DNA from: Variovorax sp. PAMC26660 | Lineage (GTDB): Bacteria > Pseudomonadota > Gammaproteobacteria > Burkholderiales > Burkholderiaceae_C | Direction of reading: 5' to 3' | DNA length: 64,000 nucleotides | Assembly (NCBI RefSeq): GCF_014302995.1 | Contig: NZ_CP060295.1 | Coordinates: 1-64,000, forward strand | Shown: one piece after another, positions 23,161-31,298 of the stretch | Layout of the letters: every line of letters starts with the position of its first letter | Numbering within the stretch: the stretch's first letter is position 1 | The notes under the pieces: generated by a model | Seen by the model: only the letters and a program-made list of their open reading frames with translations | What the model was told of the DNA's origin: nothing | Database searches by the model: none | Translations under genes and position numbers: made by a program

Positions 23161-23913
23161 ATGAAAACGCACTTTCAGTCCGCCAACGACAAACAGCGCT
23201 CCGACACGCTCCTGATATTTCTGCCCGGCGCGTATCTCAAGCCCGAAGAATTCGAGCGCGAAGGCTTCATCAGCGCCGTCAGAGAGCGCCACCTCGCCGC
23301 CGACTCCCTGCTGGTCGACGCGGACGTTTCCTACTACTACGACCAGACGCTCAGCGAACGCCTGCACGCAGACGTCATCGAGCCGCAGCGCGCAAAGGGC
23401 TACACCTCGATCTGGCTCGTGGGTATTTCCATCGGCGGTTTCGGCGCATTGATCCACGAACTGGCGCGGCCGGGCTCGGTGGATGGCATCGTTGCATTGG
23501 CCCCGTACCTGGGCCGTCGCGTGCTCGGCGCGGAGATCAAGAAAGCCGGCGGCCTGCGCACCTGGCAGGCGCCCACCGGGCCGCAGCCCGACGAAGAACC
23601 CGACCGCAAGCTCTGGCCCTTCTTCCAGCAGTACCTGGAGGCCAAGCCCTCCAAGGACCTGCCGCAGCTCTACCTGGGTTTCGGCCTGGCCGACCGCTTT
23701 GCCAGCAACCACAAGCTGCTGGCGGACGCCCTGCCCCCGGGGCGTGTGTTCACCACCGAAGGCGGCCACGACTGGCCCGAGTGGCGCCAGCTCTGGCGCA
23801 ATGTGCTCGACGTGCTGCCGCTGCCTTCGCTCGGCCGCGCGCGCCAGCCCGCTATGCGGTCGTCGGTTGCAATGCCTCGGCCGTCAGCGATGCCATTGGC
23901 CATCGCGGCTTGA
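23161..23913 (+). CDS. Alpha/beta hydrolase
   Basis: A 250-residue protein from the ATG at 23161; a GTG at 23143 would add six residues. The nucleophile elbow is [13 protein letters not shown] (Ser in GxSxGG), and the likely catalytic His is in [14 protein letters not shown] near residue 205. Strand [16 protein letters not shown] near the N-terminus fits the oxyanion region. No signal peptide is seen. The substrate is unknown; esterase is the most likely activity. Its last 62 nt overlap the end of tsaD on the other strand. Confidence 0.75.
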   Translation: MKTHFQSANDKQRSDTLLIFLPGAYLKPEEFEREGFISAVRERHLAADSLLVDADVSYYYDQTLSERLHADVIEPQRAKGYTSIWLVGISIGGFGALIHELARPGSVDGIVALAPYLGRRVLGAEIKKAGGLRTWQAPTGPQPDEEPDRKLWPFFQQYLEAKPSKDLPQLYLGFGLADRFASNHKLLADALPPGRVFTTEGGHDWPEWRQLWRNVLDVLPLPSLGRARQPAMRSSVAMPRPSAMPLAIAA

Positions 23914-24910
23914 CGTCGAAGGCATAGCGCTCGCTGGCCTGCGACAGGCCCGATTGCAGCCGCATGGCGGCGGCCATGGCGATCATGGCGCCGTTGTCGG
24001 TGCACAGGTGCAGCTCGGGGTAGTGCACGCGCACATGGCGCTTGGCGCACGCGGCGTTCAGTTGCTCGCGCAGGTTCTTGTTCGCACCCACGCCGCCGGC
24101 CACCACGAGCCGCTTGAGCCCCGTCTGGTCGAGCGCGGCGAGCGACTTCTTCAACAGCACCTCGACGATGGCCGCCTGCGTGGACGCCGCCAGATCGGCC
24201 TTGTTCGCTTCGAGCTGATCGCCCAGCTTCTTCGCCTGCGTGAGCACCGCCGTCTTCAGGCCGGCAAAGGAAAAATCGAGATCGCCGCTGTGCAGCAGCG
24301 GCCGCGGCAGCTTGAATGCCGTGGGGCTGCCGCCCTCGGCCAGCTTCGCGAGCCAGGGGCCACCCGGATACGGCAGGCCCATGAGCTTGGCGCTCTTGTC
24401 GAAGGCCTCACCGGCCGCGTCGTCGATGGTCTCGCCGAGCAATTCGTAGCGACCCACACCGTCGACCCGCATCAGTTGCGTGTGACCACCCGAAACCAGC
24501 AGCGCGACGAACGGAAACTCCGGCGGATCGGCGCTCAGGAACGGCGACAGCAGATGCCCTTCGAGGTGATGCACGCCCAGCACCGGCTTGCCCAGCGCCA
24601 CACCCAGCGCACAGGCCACGCCGGCGCCCACGAGCAGCGCGCCCGCAAGACCCGGCCCGCGCGTGTAGGCCACCACGTCGATCTCGCTCAAGGAGCGACC
24701 GGCCTCGGCCATGACGGCCTCGGTCAGCGGCAGCACGCGGCGGATGTGGTCGCGGCTGGCCAATTCGGGCACCACGCCGCCGTAGGCCTGGTGCATGGCG
24801 ATCTGGCTGTGCAGCGCGTGCGAACGCAGCAGCGGCAGCGCGTCGCCGAATGACTCGACCAGCGCCACGCCGGTTTCATCACAGGATGATTCGATTCCCA
24901 ACAAGAGCAT
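23852..24910 (-). CDS. tsaD: tRNA N6-adenosine threonylcarbamoyltransferase TsaD
   Basis: A 352-residue ASKHA-fold enzyme that completes the t6A modification at position 37 of ANN-decoding tRNAs, with TsaB, TsaC and TsaE. The start [18 protein letters not shown] is the family N-terminus; the iron ligands are in [22 protein letters not shown] and the later HHLEGH motif ([12 protein letters not shown]). NGAMIAMA near the C-terminus is the conserved TDNGAM motif. An in-frame upstream ATG at 24976 is rejected. It overlaps the hydrolase gene convergently. Confidence 0.96.
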   Translation of the reverse strand: MLLLGIESSCDETGVALVESFGDALPLLRSHALHSQIAMHQAYGGVVPELASRDHIRRVLPLTEAVMAEAGRSLSEIDVVAYTRGPGLAGALLVGAGVACALGVALGKPVLGVHHLEGHLLSPFLSADPPEFPFVALLVSGGHTQLMRVDGVGRYELLGETIDDAAGEAFDKSAKLMGLPYPGGPWLAKLAEGGSPTAFKLPRPLLHSGDLDFSFAGLKTAVLTQAKKLGDQLEANKADLAASTQAAIVEVLLKKSLAALDQTGLKRLVVAGGVGANKNLREQLNAACAKRHVRVHYPELHLCTDNGAMIAMAAAMRLQSGLSQASERYAFDVKPRWPMASLTAEALQPTTA

Positions 24911-25022
24911 GGCGTCGAGTGTAGGTGGCGCCTGCCGGGCACGCCCGCCAAGGGGCAAGCGGCGCCCTCGAGGCACGGATGTTGCAGTGACAGAGTGCCC
25001 CTACCCGCGCGCTCCCCCACCC

Positions 25023-26303
25023 ATGAAATCCGGACTGAACTTTCTGATCGCCGCCCGCCGCTGCGAAATCGACGAGCTGGACCAGCTCGCCCGCACGAGC
25101 GATCTGGTCGGCGTGATCGGCCGGTTGGTCCATGCACTGCAGCGCGAGCGTGGCATGTCGAACGTGTTCCTGGCCTCGCGCGGCGGCCGCTTCGCCGACC
25201 AGCGCGATCCGCAGATCGCCGAATGCCTGGCGCTCGAACAGGAGGTGCGCGCCGGTTTCGACCAGCTCGAAACCGAGGCCCAACATCGCGCCGGCCCCGG
25301 CAACGGCGCCCGCCTCTTCAGCCGCATCGCCTGGGTGCTGCCGGGGCTGGACGCGCTGCCCGCATTGCGCCGCCGCGTCGGCGCGCTCGAACTGAAGCCG
25401 GCCCAGGCCACCGCCGCCTTTGCCAAGCTCGTCGCGGGCCTGCTGTCGGTGGTGTTCGAGGCGGCCGATGGCGCCACCGACCCGGAGATTTCGCGCCTGC
25501 TGGTGGCGATGTTCAATTTCATGCAGGGCAAGGAGTTCGCGGGCCAGGAGCGCGCCTTCGGCGTCGCGGTGCTGTCGCAGGGCAGCAGCAGCGAGGTGCA
25601 GCGCCTGCAATGGCTGCACCTGATCGAATCGCAGGAGCGCTGCTTCCAGGTCTTCACTGATTTCTCCGATGCGGCACTGCTCGCGCTGTGGCGCGAAAGC
25701 CAGTCCGATGCCACGCTGGCCGAGCTGGAGCGCATGCGCCGCATGGGTGCCACCTCCGCGCCAGCCACGCCGCCTGACACGGCCGACGCCCAACTGAGCC
25801 AGACGTGGTTCGACTGCTGCACCCGCCGCATCGACGCCATGAAGACCGTCGAAGACCGCCTGGCCGCCGACTTGCGCGCGCTCTGCGGCCACAAGATCGC
25901 ACAGGCGCGCAGCGAGCTGCAGAAATACCAGGAGGTGCTCGGCACGCTGGCCCCGCAAGCCGACGGCGCCATGTTCTTCGACGATGCCGATGCGCAAGCC
26001 GCCGCACCCGCCCAGTTCGGCCGCCACCTGGAGCGCTCCGTGCTCGACATGGTCCAGGCACAGTCGCATCGGCTGCAGGCCATGGGCGATGAACTCGAAA
26101 CCGTGCGCGCCTCGCTCAACGAACGAAAGATCGTCGAGCGCGCCAAGGGCCTGCTGATGGCGCACCGGCGCCTGAGCGAAGAAGAGGCCCACAAGATGCT
26201 GCGCCAGACCGCGATGAACCAGAGCCGGCGCCTGGTCGACGTGGCCGAGTCGGTGCTGGCGATGGCCGACTACCTGCCGCTCGACACGCCGCCTGCGCGC
26301 TGA
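25023..26303 (+). CDS. nasR: Nitrate/nitrite-sensing NIT-ANTAR transcription antiterminator (NasR type)
   Basis: A 426-residue cytoplasmic regulator. Residues about 40-290 form an all-helical NIT domain with the typical start VHALQRERGMSNVFLASRGG. Residues about 365-420 are an ANTAR RNA-binding domain: NERKIVERAKGLLMAHRRLSEEEAHKMLRQTAMNQSRRL. Klebsiella NasR (same architecture) binds nitrate or nitrite and then prevents termination in the nasF leader. The gene lies directly upstream of a leader of that design in front of nrtA. The ATG at 25023 follows a weak ribosome site; the frame is open upstream to 24795 but that overlaps tsaD. Confidence 0.92.
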   Translation: MKSGLNFLIAARRCEIDELDQLARTSDLVGVIGRLVHALQRERGMSNVFLASRGGRFADQRDPQIAECLALEQEVRAGFDQLETEAQHRAGPGNGARLFSRIAWVLPGLDALPALRRRVGALELKPAQATAAFAKLVAGLLSVVFEAADGATDPEISRLLVAMFNFMQGKEFAGQERAFGVAVLSQGSSSEVQRLQWLHLIESQERCFQVFTDFSDAALLALWRESQSDATLAELERMRRMGATSAPATPPDTADAQLSQTWFDCCTRRIDAMKTVEDRLAADLRALCGHKIAQARSELQKYQEVLGTLAPQADGAMFFDDADAQAAAPAQFGRHLERSVLDMVQAQSHRLQAMGDELETVRASLNERKIVERAKGLLMAHRRLSEEEAHKMLRQTAMNQSRRLVDVAESVLAMADYLPLDTPPAR

Positions 26304-26437
26304 GGCCGAATGCGGTTCGAGTTGGTGCAGTGCACAACAAGCGTGCGTCCGGGCCTCAAGAGCCGAAAAGCCAACTCACCCGCAGCAGTTCTGCACCATC
26401 CGCTACTCCTTTCATAGCAAACCAGGCACCGGCCAGC

Positions 26438-26454
26438 TTGGCACACAGCTTGCA
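26438..26454 (+). promoter_or_regulatory. Sigma-54 promoter of the nrtABD operon
   Basis: The sequence TTGGCACACAGCTTGCA matches the sigma-54 consensus YTGGCACGN4TTGCW at all but one position, with GG (26440-26441) and GC (26452-26453) exactly 10 nt apart. Transcription would begin near 26465. Possible NtrC half-sites TTGGTGCA (26322-26329) and TGCACCA (26392-26398) lie 40-120 nt upstream, but no full palindromic NtrC site was found. The 346-nt gap between nasR and nrtA otherwise holds only the leader hairpins and terminator described separately. Confidence 0.8.
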
Positions 26455-26492
26455 ACACTGATCCCACAGACCACCAGGTCTTCAGGCAGGCA

Positions 26493-26537
26493 ACACCCAA
26501 TGGCGGGTGTCACCCACCGAACCGGACAAAGGCGTCC
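26493..26537 (+). promoter_or_regulatory. Two-hairpin ANTAR antiterminator element in the nrtA leader
   Basis: Hairpin P1 is ACACCC-AATGGC-GGGTGT (26493-26510), a perfect 6-bp stem with a hexaloop having A at position 1 and G at position 4. Hairpin P2 is GGAC-AAAGGC-GTCC (26524-26537), again a hexaloop with A1 and G4. They are 13 nt apart. This is the known recognition motif of ANTAR proteins. The P2 sequence is also the 5' arm of the following terminator, so forming P2 would block termination. Confidence 0.85.
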
Positions 26538-26592
26538 TTATCCGCAGGGGCTCGTTTTCGAGCAGCCCCCGCGCGGTGAGGACGCCTTTTTT
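26528..26592 (+). terminator. Leader terminator upstream of nrtA, mutually exclusive with P2
   Basis: AAAGGCGTCCT (26528-26538) pairs over 11 bp with AGGACGCCTTT (26579-26589); inside is a second hairpin around GGGGCTCG and CGAGCAGCCCC. Six U residues (26587-26592) and a further U run follow. It ends about 57 nt before the nrtA start and would stop transcription unless the ANTAR element is bound. Confidence 0.85.
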
Positions 26593-26649
26593 GTTTTTCG
26601 CCTTGTTTTCTCTTTGTCATTTGTCCCGCCTTCAACCGGAGCCCGCCCC

Positions 26650-27894
26650 ATGACCGACCTGCTCAAAACCCGCCTCAGCCGACGCCGCGTCCTGCAAGCC
26701 GCCGCCATCGGCGCCGTGGGCATCGACCCCGCACTGCGTGCCGCCGTCTGGGCCCAGGGCTCGGACAAGCCCGAAAAGGAAGAAGTGAAGATCGGCTTCA
26801 TCCCGCTGACCGACTGCGCCAGCGTGGTGATGGCCTCGGTGCTGGGCATCGACAAGAAGTACGGCGTGAAGATCGTGCCCAGCAAGGAAGCCAGCTGGGC
26901 CGGCGTGCGCGACAAGCTGGCCAACGGCGACCTCGACATGGCGCACGTGCTCTACGGCCTGGTCTACGGCATGCACCTGGGCCTGAGCGGCCCGAAGAAG
27001 GACATGGCCGTGCTCATGACCCTCAACAACAACGGCCAGGCGATCACGCTGTCGAAGAAGCTGGCCGACAAGGGCGCTGTGGATGCCGCATCGCTCGCCA
27101 AGCTCATCGCCAGCGAGAAGCGCGAATACACCTTCGCCCAGACCTTCCCCACCGGCACGCACGCGATGTGGCTCTACTACTGGCTCGCCTCGGCCGGCAT
27201 CGACCCGTTCAAGGACGTGAAGAACATCACCGTGCCGCCGCCGCAGATGGTGGCCAACATGCGCGTGGGCAACATGGACGGCTACTGCGTCGGCGAACCG
27301 TGGGGCCAGCGCGCCATCATGGACGGCATCGGCATCACGGCCATCACCACGCAGGACATCTGGAAGGACCACCCCGAGAAGGTGCTCGGCTGCACCGCCG
27401 AGTTCACGAAGAAGTACCCCAACACCGCGCGCGCCGTGACCGCCGCAGTGCTCGAAGCCAGCAAGTGGATCGACGCCGGCCTGCAGAACAAGAACAAGAT
27501 GGCCGAGACCATCGCCGACAAGAGCTACGTCAACACCAGCGTGGACGCCATCAACCAGCGCATCCTGGGCCGCTACACCAACGGCCTGGGCAAGAGCTGG
27601 GACGACCCCAACCACATGAAATTCTACAACGGCGGCGCCGTGAACTTCCCGTACCTGTCGGACGGCATGTGGTTCCTCACGCAGCACAAGCGCTGGGGCC
27701 TGCTGAAGGAACACCCCGACTACCTGAAGGTGGCCACCGAGATCAACCGCATCGACATCTACAAGCAGGCCGCCGCCGCCACGCAGACGCCAGTGCCCAA
27801 GGAAACGATGCGCACCAGCAAGCTGTTCGACGGCTCGGTGTGGGACGGCAAGGACCCGAAGAAATACGCCGAGTCGTTCAAGATTCATGCATAG
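26650..27894 (+). CDS. nrtA: Nitrate ABC transporter substrate-binding protein
   Basis: A 414-residue NrtA/NasF-type binding protein. The N-terminus TRLSRRRVLQAAAIGAVG is a twin-arginine signal. The mature protein has KIGFIPLTDCASVVMASVLG, the NrtA-family opening, and later VGEPWGQRAIMDGIG and TAAVLEASKWID. It should deliver nitrate or nitrite to NrtB in the periplasm. The ATG at 26650 has GGAG 8 nt upstream; the open frame before it is leader sequence. nrtB and nrtD follow on the same strand. Confidence 0.93.
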   Translation: MTDLLKTRLSRRRVLQAAAIGAVGIDPALRAAVWAQGSDKPEKEEVKIGFIPLTDCASVVMASVLGIDKKYGVKIVPSKEASWAGVRDKLANGDLDMAHVLYGLVYGMHLGLSGPKKDMAVLMTLNNNGQAITLSKKLADKGAVDAASLAKLIASEKREYTFAQTFPTGTHAMWLYYWLASAGIDPFKDVKNITVPPPQMVANMRVGNMDGYCVGEPWGQRAIMDGIGITAITTQDIWKDHPEKVLGCTAEFTKKYPNTARAVTAAVLEASKWIDAGLQNKNKMAETIADKSYVNTSVDAINQRILGRYTNGLGKSWDDPNHMKFYNGGAVNFPYLSDGMWFLTQHKRWGLLKEHPDYLKVATEINRIDIYKQAAAATQTPVPKETMRTSKLFDGSVWDGKDPKKYAESFKIHA

Positions 27895-27904
27895 GGAGAG
27901 CAAC

Positions 27905-28849
27905 ATGGTCAGTGCCGTCTTTCATTCGCCCCTGGATGCATCCCTGCCTCCCCCTCTCCCGCGTGCGGGAGAGGGCCGGGGTGAGGGTGTTTCCCGCGCC
28001 GAGGCAGCCCCTCGCCCCAACCCTCTCCCCAAGGGGGAGAGGGAGCAAAAGCAACGCACACCCCGCGACCTGCGCGCCTTCTGGATGCGCGTGCTCCCGC
28101 CGCTCGCCGGCTTCGGCCTGCTGGTGCTGATCTGGGAACTGGTGGCCATGAACAGCACCACCGGCTTTCCCACGCCGTACGCCACCTGGCAGCAGGCACT
28201 CACCGTGTTCAGCGATCCGTTCTACAGCAAAGGCCCGAACGACCAGGGCGTGGGCTGGAACGTGCTGTCTTCGCTGCAGCGCGTGGCGCTGGGCTTCGGA
28301 CTTGCGGCGCTGGTGGGCATTCCTGCGGGCTTTGCCATCGGCCGCTTCGAGTTCCTCGCGCGCATGTTCAACCCGCTGATCAGCCTGCTGCGCCCGGTGT
28401 CGCCGCTGGCCTGGCTGCCCATCGGCCTGCTGGTGTTCAAGGGCGCCAACCCGGCCGCCATCTGGACCATCTTCATCTGCTCGATCTGGCCGATGGTGAT
28501 CAACACCGCCGTGGGCGTGCAGCGCGTGCCCAGCGACTACATGAACGTGGCGAAGGTGCTGAACCTGAGCGAATGGAAGATCCTCACCAAGATCCTGTTT
28601 CCCGCCGTGCTGCCCTACATGCTGACCGGCGTGCGCCTCGCAGTGGGCACCGCGTGGCTGGTGATCGTGGCGGCCGAGATGCTGACCGGTGGCGTCGGCA
28701 TCGGCTTCTGGGTGTGGGACGAGTGGAACAACCTCAACGTCGCCAACATCATCATCGCGATCTTCGTGATCGGCATCGTCGGCCTGGTGCTGGAGTTCGC
28801 GCTCATCAAGCTCGCCACGGCGTTCACGTTTGAAGAGGTGAAGTCATGA
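27905..28849 (+). CDS. nrtB: Nitrate ABC transporter permease
   Basis: A 314-residue membrane permease of the NrtB/TauC type. The permease signature appears in the EAA loop region (VAKVLNLSEWKILTKILFPAVLPYMLTGVRLAVGTAWLVIVAAEML). The ATG at 27905 has GGGAGAG (27894-27900) upstream. Residues about 15-48 (PPPLPRAGEGRGEGV, then PNPLPKGEREQ) are encoded by a GC-rich palindromic repeat inserted in frame before the first membrane helix, so the N-terminus is extended relative to homologs. It starts 10 nt after nrtA. Confidence 0.92.
   Translation: MVSAVFHSPLDASLPPPLPRAGEGRGEGVSRAEAAPRPNPLPKGEREQKQRTPRDLRAFWMRVLPPLAGFGLLVLIWELVAMNSTTGFPTPYATWQQALTVFSDPFYSKGPNDQGVGWNVLSSLQRVALGFGLAALVGIPAGFAIGRFEFLARMFNPLISLLRPVSPLAWLPIGLLVFKGANPAAIWTIFICSIWPMVINTAVGVQRVPSDYMNVAKVLNLSEWKILTKILFPAVLPYMLTGVRLAVGTAWLVIVAAEMLTGGVGIGFWVWDEWNNLNVANIIIAIFVIGIVGLVLEFALIKLATAFTFEEVKS
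27951..28045 (+). repeat. Palindromic repeat element inside the nrtB reading frame
   Basis: Two perfect hairpins, CCCTCTCCCGC/GCGGGAGAGGG (27952-27975) and CCCTCTCCCC/GGGGAGAGGG (28021-28043), flank inner arms GGGGTGAGGG and CCCTCGCCCC that also pair (9 of 10). The whole is a REP-like bimodal element. Its length keeps the nrtB frame open. A related, more degenerate copy lies at 40854-40948. Confidence 0.75.
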
Positions 28850-28904
28850 GCCGCACGGCCGCTCCGAAGGCGAATACCGCAGCGCTGCTGCGCGGAGGTT
28901 TCCA

Positions 28905-29714
28905 ATGAACGACGACTCCAAGTACATCGAGATCCACGGCGTCGAACAAGCTTTCAAGACGCCCAAGGGTCGCTTTCTCGCGCTGCGCGACATCAACCTC
29001 AATGTGGCCAAGGGCGAGTTCATCACGCTGATCGGCCACTCGGGCTGCGGCAAGTCGACGCTGCTGAACCTGATCGCCGGGCTCACCACGCCCACGCAGG
29101 GCGTGCTGCTGTGCGCCAACCGCGAGATCAGGGGTCCCGGCCCCGAGCGCGCGGTGGTGTTCCAGAACCATTCGCTGCTGCCCTGGCTGACCTGCTTCGA
29201 GAACGTTTATCTCGCCGTCGAGCGCGTGTTCGCGGCATCGGAAACCAAGGCCCAGTTGCGCGAGCGCACCGACGCCGCACTCGCACTGGTCGGCCTCACG
29301 CCCGCCGCACAGAAGCGCCCCGGAGAAATCTCAGGTGGCATGAAGCAGCGCGTGGGCATTGCACGCGCGCTGTCGATGGAACCCAAGGTGCTGCTGATGG
29401 ACGAGCCCTTCGGCGCGCTCGACGCCCTCACCCGCGCCAAGCTGCAAGACGAGTTGCTGGCCATCGTGCAGAAGACGCAGAGCACCGTCGTCATGGTCAC
29501 CCACGACGTCGACGAAGCCGTGCTGCTGAGCGACCGCATCGTGATGCTGACCAACGGCCCGGCCGCCACCATCGGCGACGTGCTCACGGTGGGCATCGCC
29601 CGCCCGCGCAACCGCGTGGCGCTGGCCGAAGACCCGGCCTACGTGCACGCCCGCAAGGCGGTGATCGACTTCCTCTACACGCGCCAGGCGCATGTAGAAA
29701 AAACCGCGGCCTGA
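28905..29714 (+). CDS. nrtD: Nitrate ABC transporter ATP-binding protein
   Basis: A 269-residue ATPase. Walker A is GHSGCGKST, the signature is ISGGMKQR, Walker B is VLLMDEPFGALD and the switch histidine is in MVTHDVDEAVLLSDR. It energises nitrate import with NrtA and NrtB. It lies 55 nt after nrtB and is the last gene of the operon, converging on the second ANTAR regulator gene 25 nt away. There is no NrtC-type C-terminal binding domain. Confidence 0.94.
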   Translation: MNDDSKYIEIHGVEQAFKTPKGRFLALRDINLNVAKGEFITLIGHSGCGKSTLLNLIAGLTTPTQGVLLCANREIRGPGPERAVVFQNHSLLPWLTCFENVYLAVERVFAASETKAQLRERTDAALALVGLTPAAQKRPGEISGGMKQRVGIARALSMEPKVLLMDEPFGALDALTRAKLQDELLAIVQKTQSTVVMVTHDVDEAVLLSDRIVMLTNGPAATIGDVLTVGIARPRNRVALAEDPAYVHARKAVIDFLYTRQAHVEKTAA

Positions 29715-29739
29715 TCCAACGGCGGTCGCACAACCGGCA

Positions 29740-31038
29740 TCAGGACATGATGACCTGCAGGCTGTGCTCGTACCAACCGGTGAGGCGCTCGAAGGTGTCG
29801 ACGAGCGCCTCGCTGGAACGCACCAGCGTGGCACGGCCTTCGGGGCTGTCGAGCGCCTGCACGCCGCCGACCAGCCGCAGCCATTCTTCACGCGCGGTCA
29901 CCAATGCAGCGCGGATCTCGGGTGAACTGAGCGGCGCGCGTTCCAGCTCCAGCAACGCGGCTTCGAACTCGTTCATCGTCGGCAGCAGGCGGCCATGCGA
30001 AGCATCTGCTGCGAGCGTCGATGCCAGCAATGCATCTTTTGCCAGGCGTTGTGCCCGCATGCGCTGCCGTCCGCAGATGTTGACGATGCGCAGCGCGCGC
30101 CGCGCGCCAGATGCTTCCAGCGCCTCCGTCATGGCCTCGGCCGCCAGCAGCAAGGCCTCGCCGCGCGCATCGATCTCGGCCAGCCCCTGCGCCGCGGGTT
30201 TTGCAGCCAGCGACGTGGCCAACCCGTTCCAGGCCGACTGCACTTCGCCCAGCGCAAGCACGCCGGCCGCGCCCAGTTCAAGGGTCGCCAGATGATCCAG
30301 GTTCTGCTGCACCCGCTCGGTCGACTGCGTGCGCAACACGCGCGCACGCTGCACGTCGATGCCGGCCAGAAGCTGTGCCGCCACCCGCACCAGCCGCTGC
30401 GAGAGCATGCGCAGTTGCCCGGCGCGATTGATCGCATCGGCCCACTGCGCGGCCTCGATGACCGAGCGCGAGACCTCGCCCAGCCGAAGGTTCGCGTGCA
30501 TGGCCGCGCCGCGCAGCAGGCCGAAGGCTTCGTCCTCGCCGATGCCGCGCGCGGACATCAGCAGGCCCTTGGCGCGATCGACCCATTTGCGCTCGTCCAT
30601 GCGCGTGCGAAGGCTTTCGAGTTCGGTGCGCAGCGCAAGCTCGCGTTGCCAGCGGGCTTGCGCCCTTGCGGTCAACGCCGTCAGCGCGGGCCCGTCCAAG
30701 CCATCGAGCACCGCCCACGCCTGCACACCGAGCGCAACCAGCGCCTCGTGCTGCCCGCCGTGGAGCGGCGCGCTGACGAGGCTCACCGCGCAAGGCGGCA
30801 CGCCGTTCCAGCCCTGCAGCGCATCGCGCAGCGCCTGCAGTTGATCGACGGGCATCGGCTGCGGCAGCCAGACCAGCACCTGTTGCGGTGCGAGCACCCC
30901 CGCCTGCTGCACCAGCGTGTGGCAGTTCGCGCGCCCCAGCACCGTGGCACCGGACCCCGCCAGCACGCGCTCGAGCGGCTCCGGCAAGGGCTCGAAGGCG
31001 GCGAATTCATTGGGCAGAACGAGAAGAAGGGAAATCAT
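29740..31038 (-). CDS. ANTAR antiterminator with pseudo-receiver and two P-box (PilJ-like) repeats
   Basis: A 432-residue protein from MISLLLVLPNEF. Residues 1-about 125 resemble an AmiR/NasT-type receiver, but no aspartate stands where the phosphorylation site is expected (VLVWLPQP). Residues about 145-200 are an ANTAR domain (DERKWVDRAKGLLMSARGIGEDEAFGLLRG). Then come two repeats with NarX/NarQ-like nitrate P-boxes, INRAGQLRMLSQRL near residue 202 and VNICGRQRMRAQRLAK near residue 315. In NarX the P-box binds nitrate or nitrite in the periplasm; here no signal peptide or membrane span is seen, so sensing would be cytoplasmic. It is divergent from narK. The frame upstream of 31038 is rejected as low complexity. 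Confidence 0.85.
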   Translation of the reverse strand: MISLLLVLPNEFAAFEPLPEPLERVLAGSGATVLGRANCHTLVQQAGVLAPQQVLVWLPQPMPVDQLQALRDALQGWNGVPPCAVSLVSAPLHGGQHEALVALGVQAWAVLDGLDGPALTALTARAQARWQRELALRTELESLRTRMDERKWVDRAKGLLMSARGIGEDEAFGLLRGAAMHANLRLGEVSRSVIEAAQWADAINRAGQLRMLSQRLVRVAAQLLAGIDVQRARVLRTQSTERVQQNLDHLATLELGAAGVLALGEVQSAWNGLATSLAAKPAAQGLAEIDARGEALLLAAEAMTEALEASGARRALRIVNICGRQRMRAQRLAKDALLASTLAADASHGRLLPTMNEFEAALLELERAPLSSPEIRAALVTAREEWLRLVGGVQALDSPEGRATLVRSSEALVDTFERLTGWYEHSLQVIMS

Positions 31039-31089
31039 GGCGGGGCATCGAAAGGCACGGCAAGCATAGGCCACGCCCGCGCGAATTCG

Positions 31090-31106
31090 CAGGCACGCCT
31101 CTTGCA
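31090..31106 (+). promoter_or_regulatory. Sigma-54-like promoter of narK
   Basis: CAGGCACGCCTCTTGCA matches YTGGCACGN4TTGCW except for one base, with GG (31092-31093) and GC (31104-31105) spaced by 10 nt. Start of transcription would be near 31117, giving a leader of about 180 nt before narK. It lies in the 260-nt divergent gap between the ANTAR/P-box regulator and narK. Confidence 0.7.
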
Positions 31107-31117
31107 TCGAATGGGAC

Positions 31118-31137
31118 GCGGTGTAACGAAGCACCGC
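31118..31137 (+). promoter_or_regulatory. A1/G4 hexaloop hairpin at the 5' end of the narK leader
   Basis: GCGGTGT and GCACCGC form six Watson-Crick pairs plus a closing U-G pair around the hexaloop AACGAA, which has A1 and G4 as in ANTAR-bound hairpins. It begins right where the sigma-54 transcript should start. A clear partner hairpin close by was not found; a weak candidate loop AAAGGC (31259-31264) overlaps a GCCGC/GCGGC stem (31263-31275) followed by ATTTC. Confidence 0.5.
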
Positions 31138-31298
31138 TTTGGTGAGGTTGCAGCTTCCTGCATCCGGCCCGGTGTCTTCATCGCCGGGCACCACCCCCAC
31201 GCCGGCAGCGCCCGCTGCCGGCACACCACCCCCACCCCGTCCGACGACGCAGCCCACGAAAGGCCGCGCCGCGGCATTTCGCACGATTGAACGACACC

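Noticed and set aside
26322..26398. NtrC binding sites upstream of the nrtA promoter
   Set aside because: Only isolated half-sites are seen, not a full palindrome; mentioned with the promoter but not listed as a feature.
26471..26482. AGACC-ACCA-GGTCT hairpin as a third ANTAR hairpin
   Set aside because: Its loop is not a hexaloop with A1 and G4.
27951..28045. CRISPR-like direct repeats
   Set aside because: The repeated units are inverted arms of two hairpins, without spacers; no cas genes are present in the window.
31201..31222. Strong hairpin GCCGGCAG/CTGCCGGC in the narK leader as ANTAR site or terminator
   Set aside because: Its loop CGCCCG lacks A1 and G4, and no U run follows.
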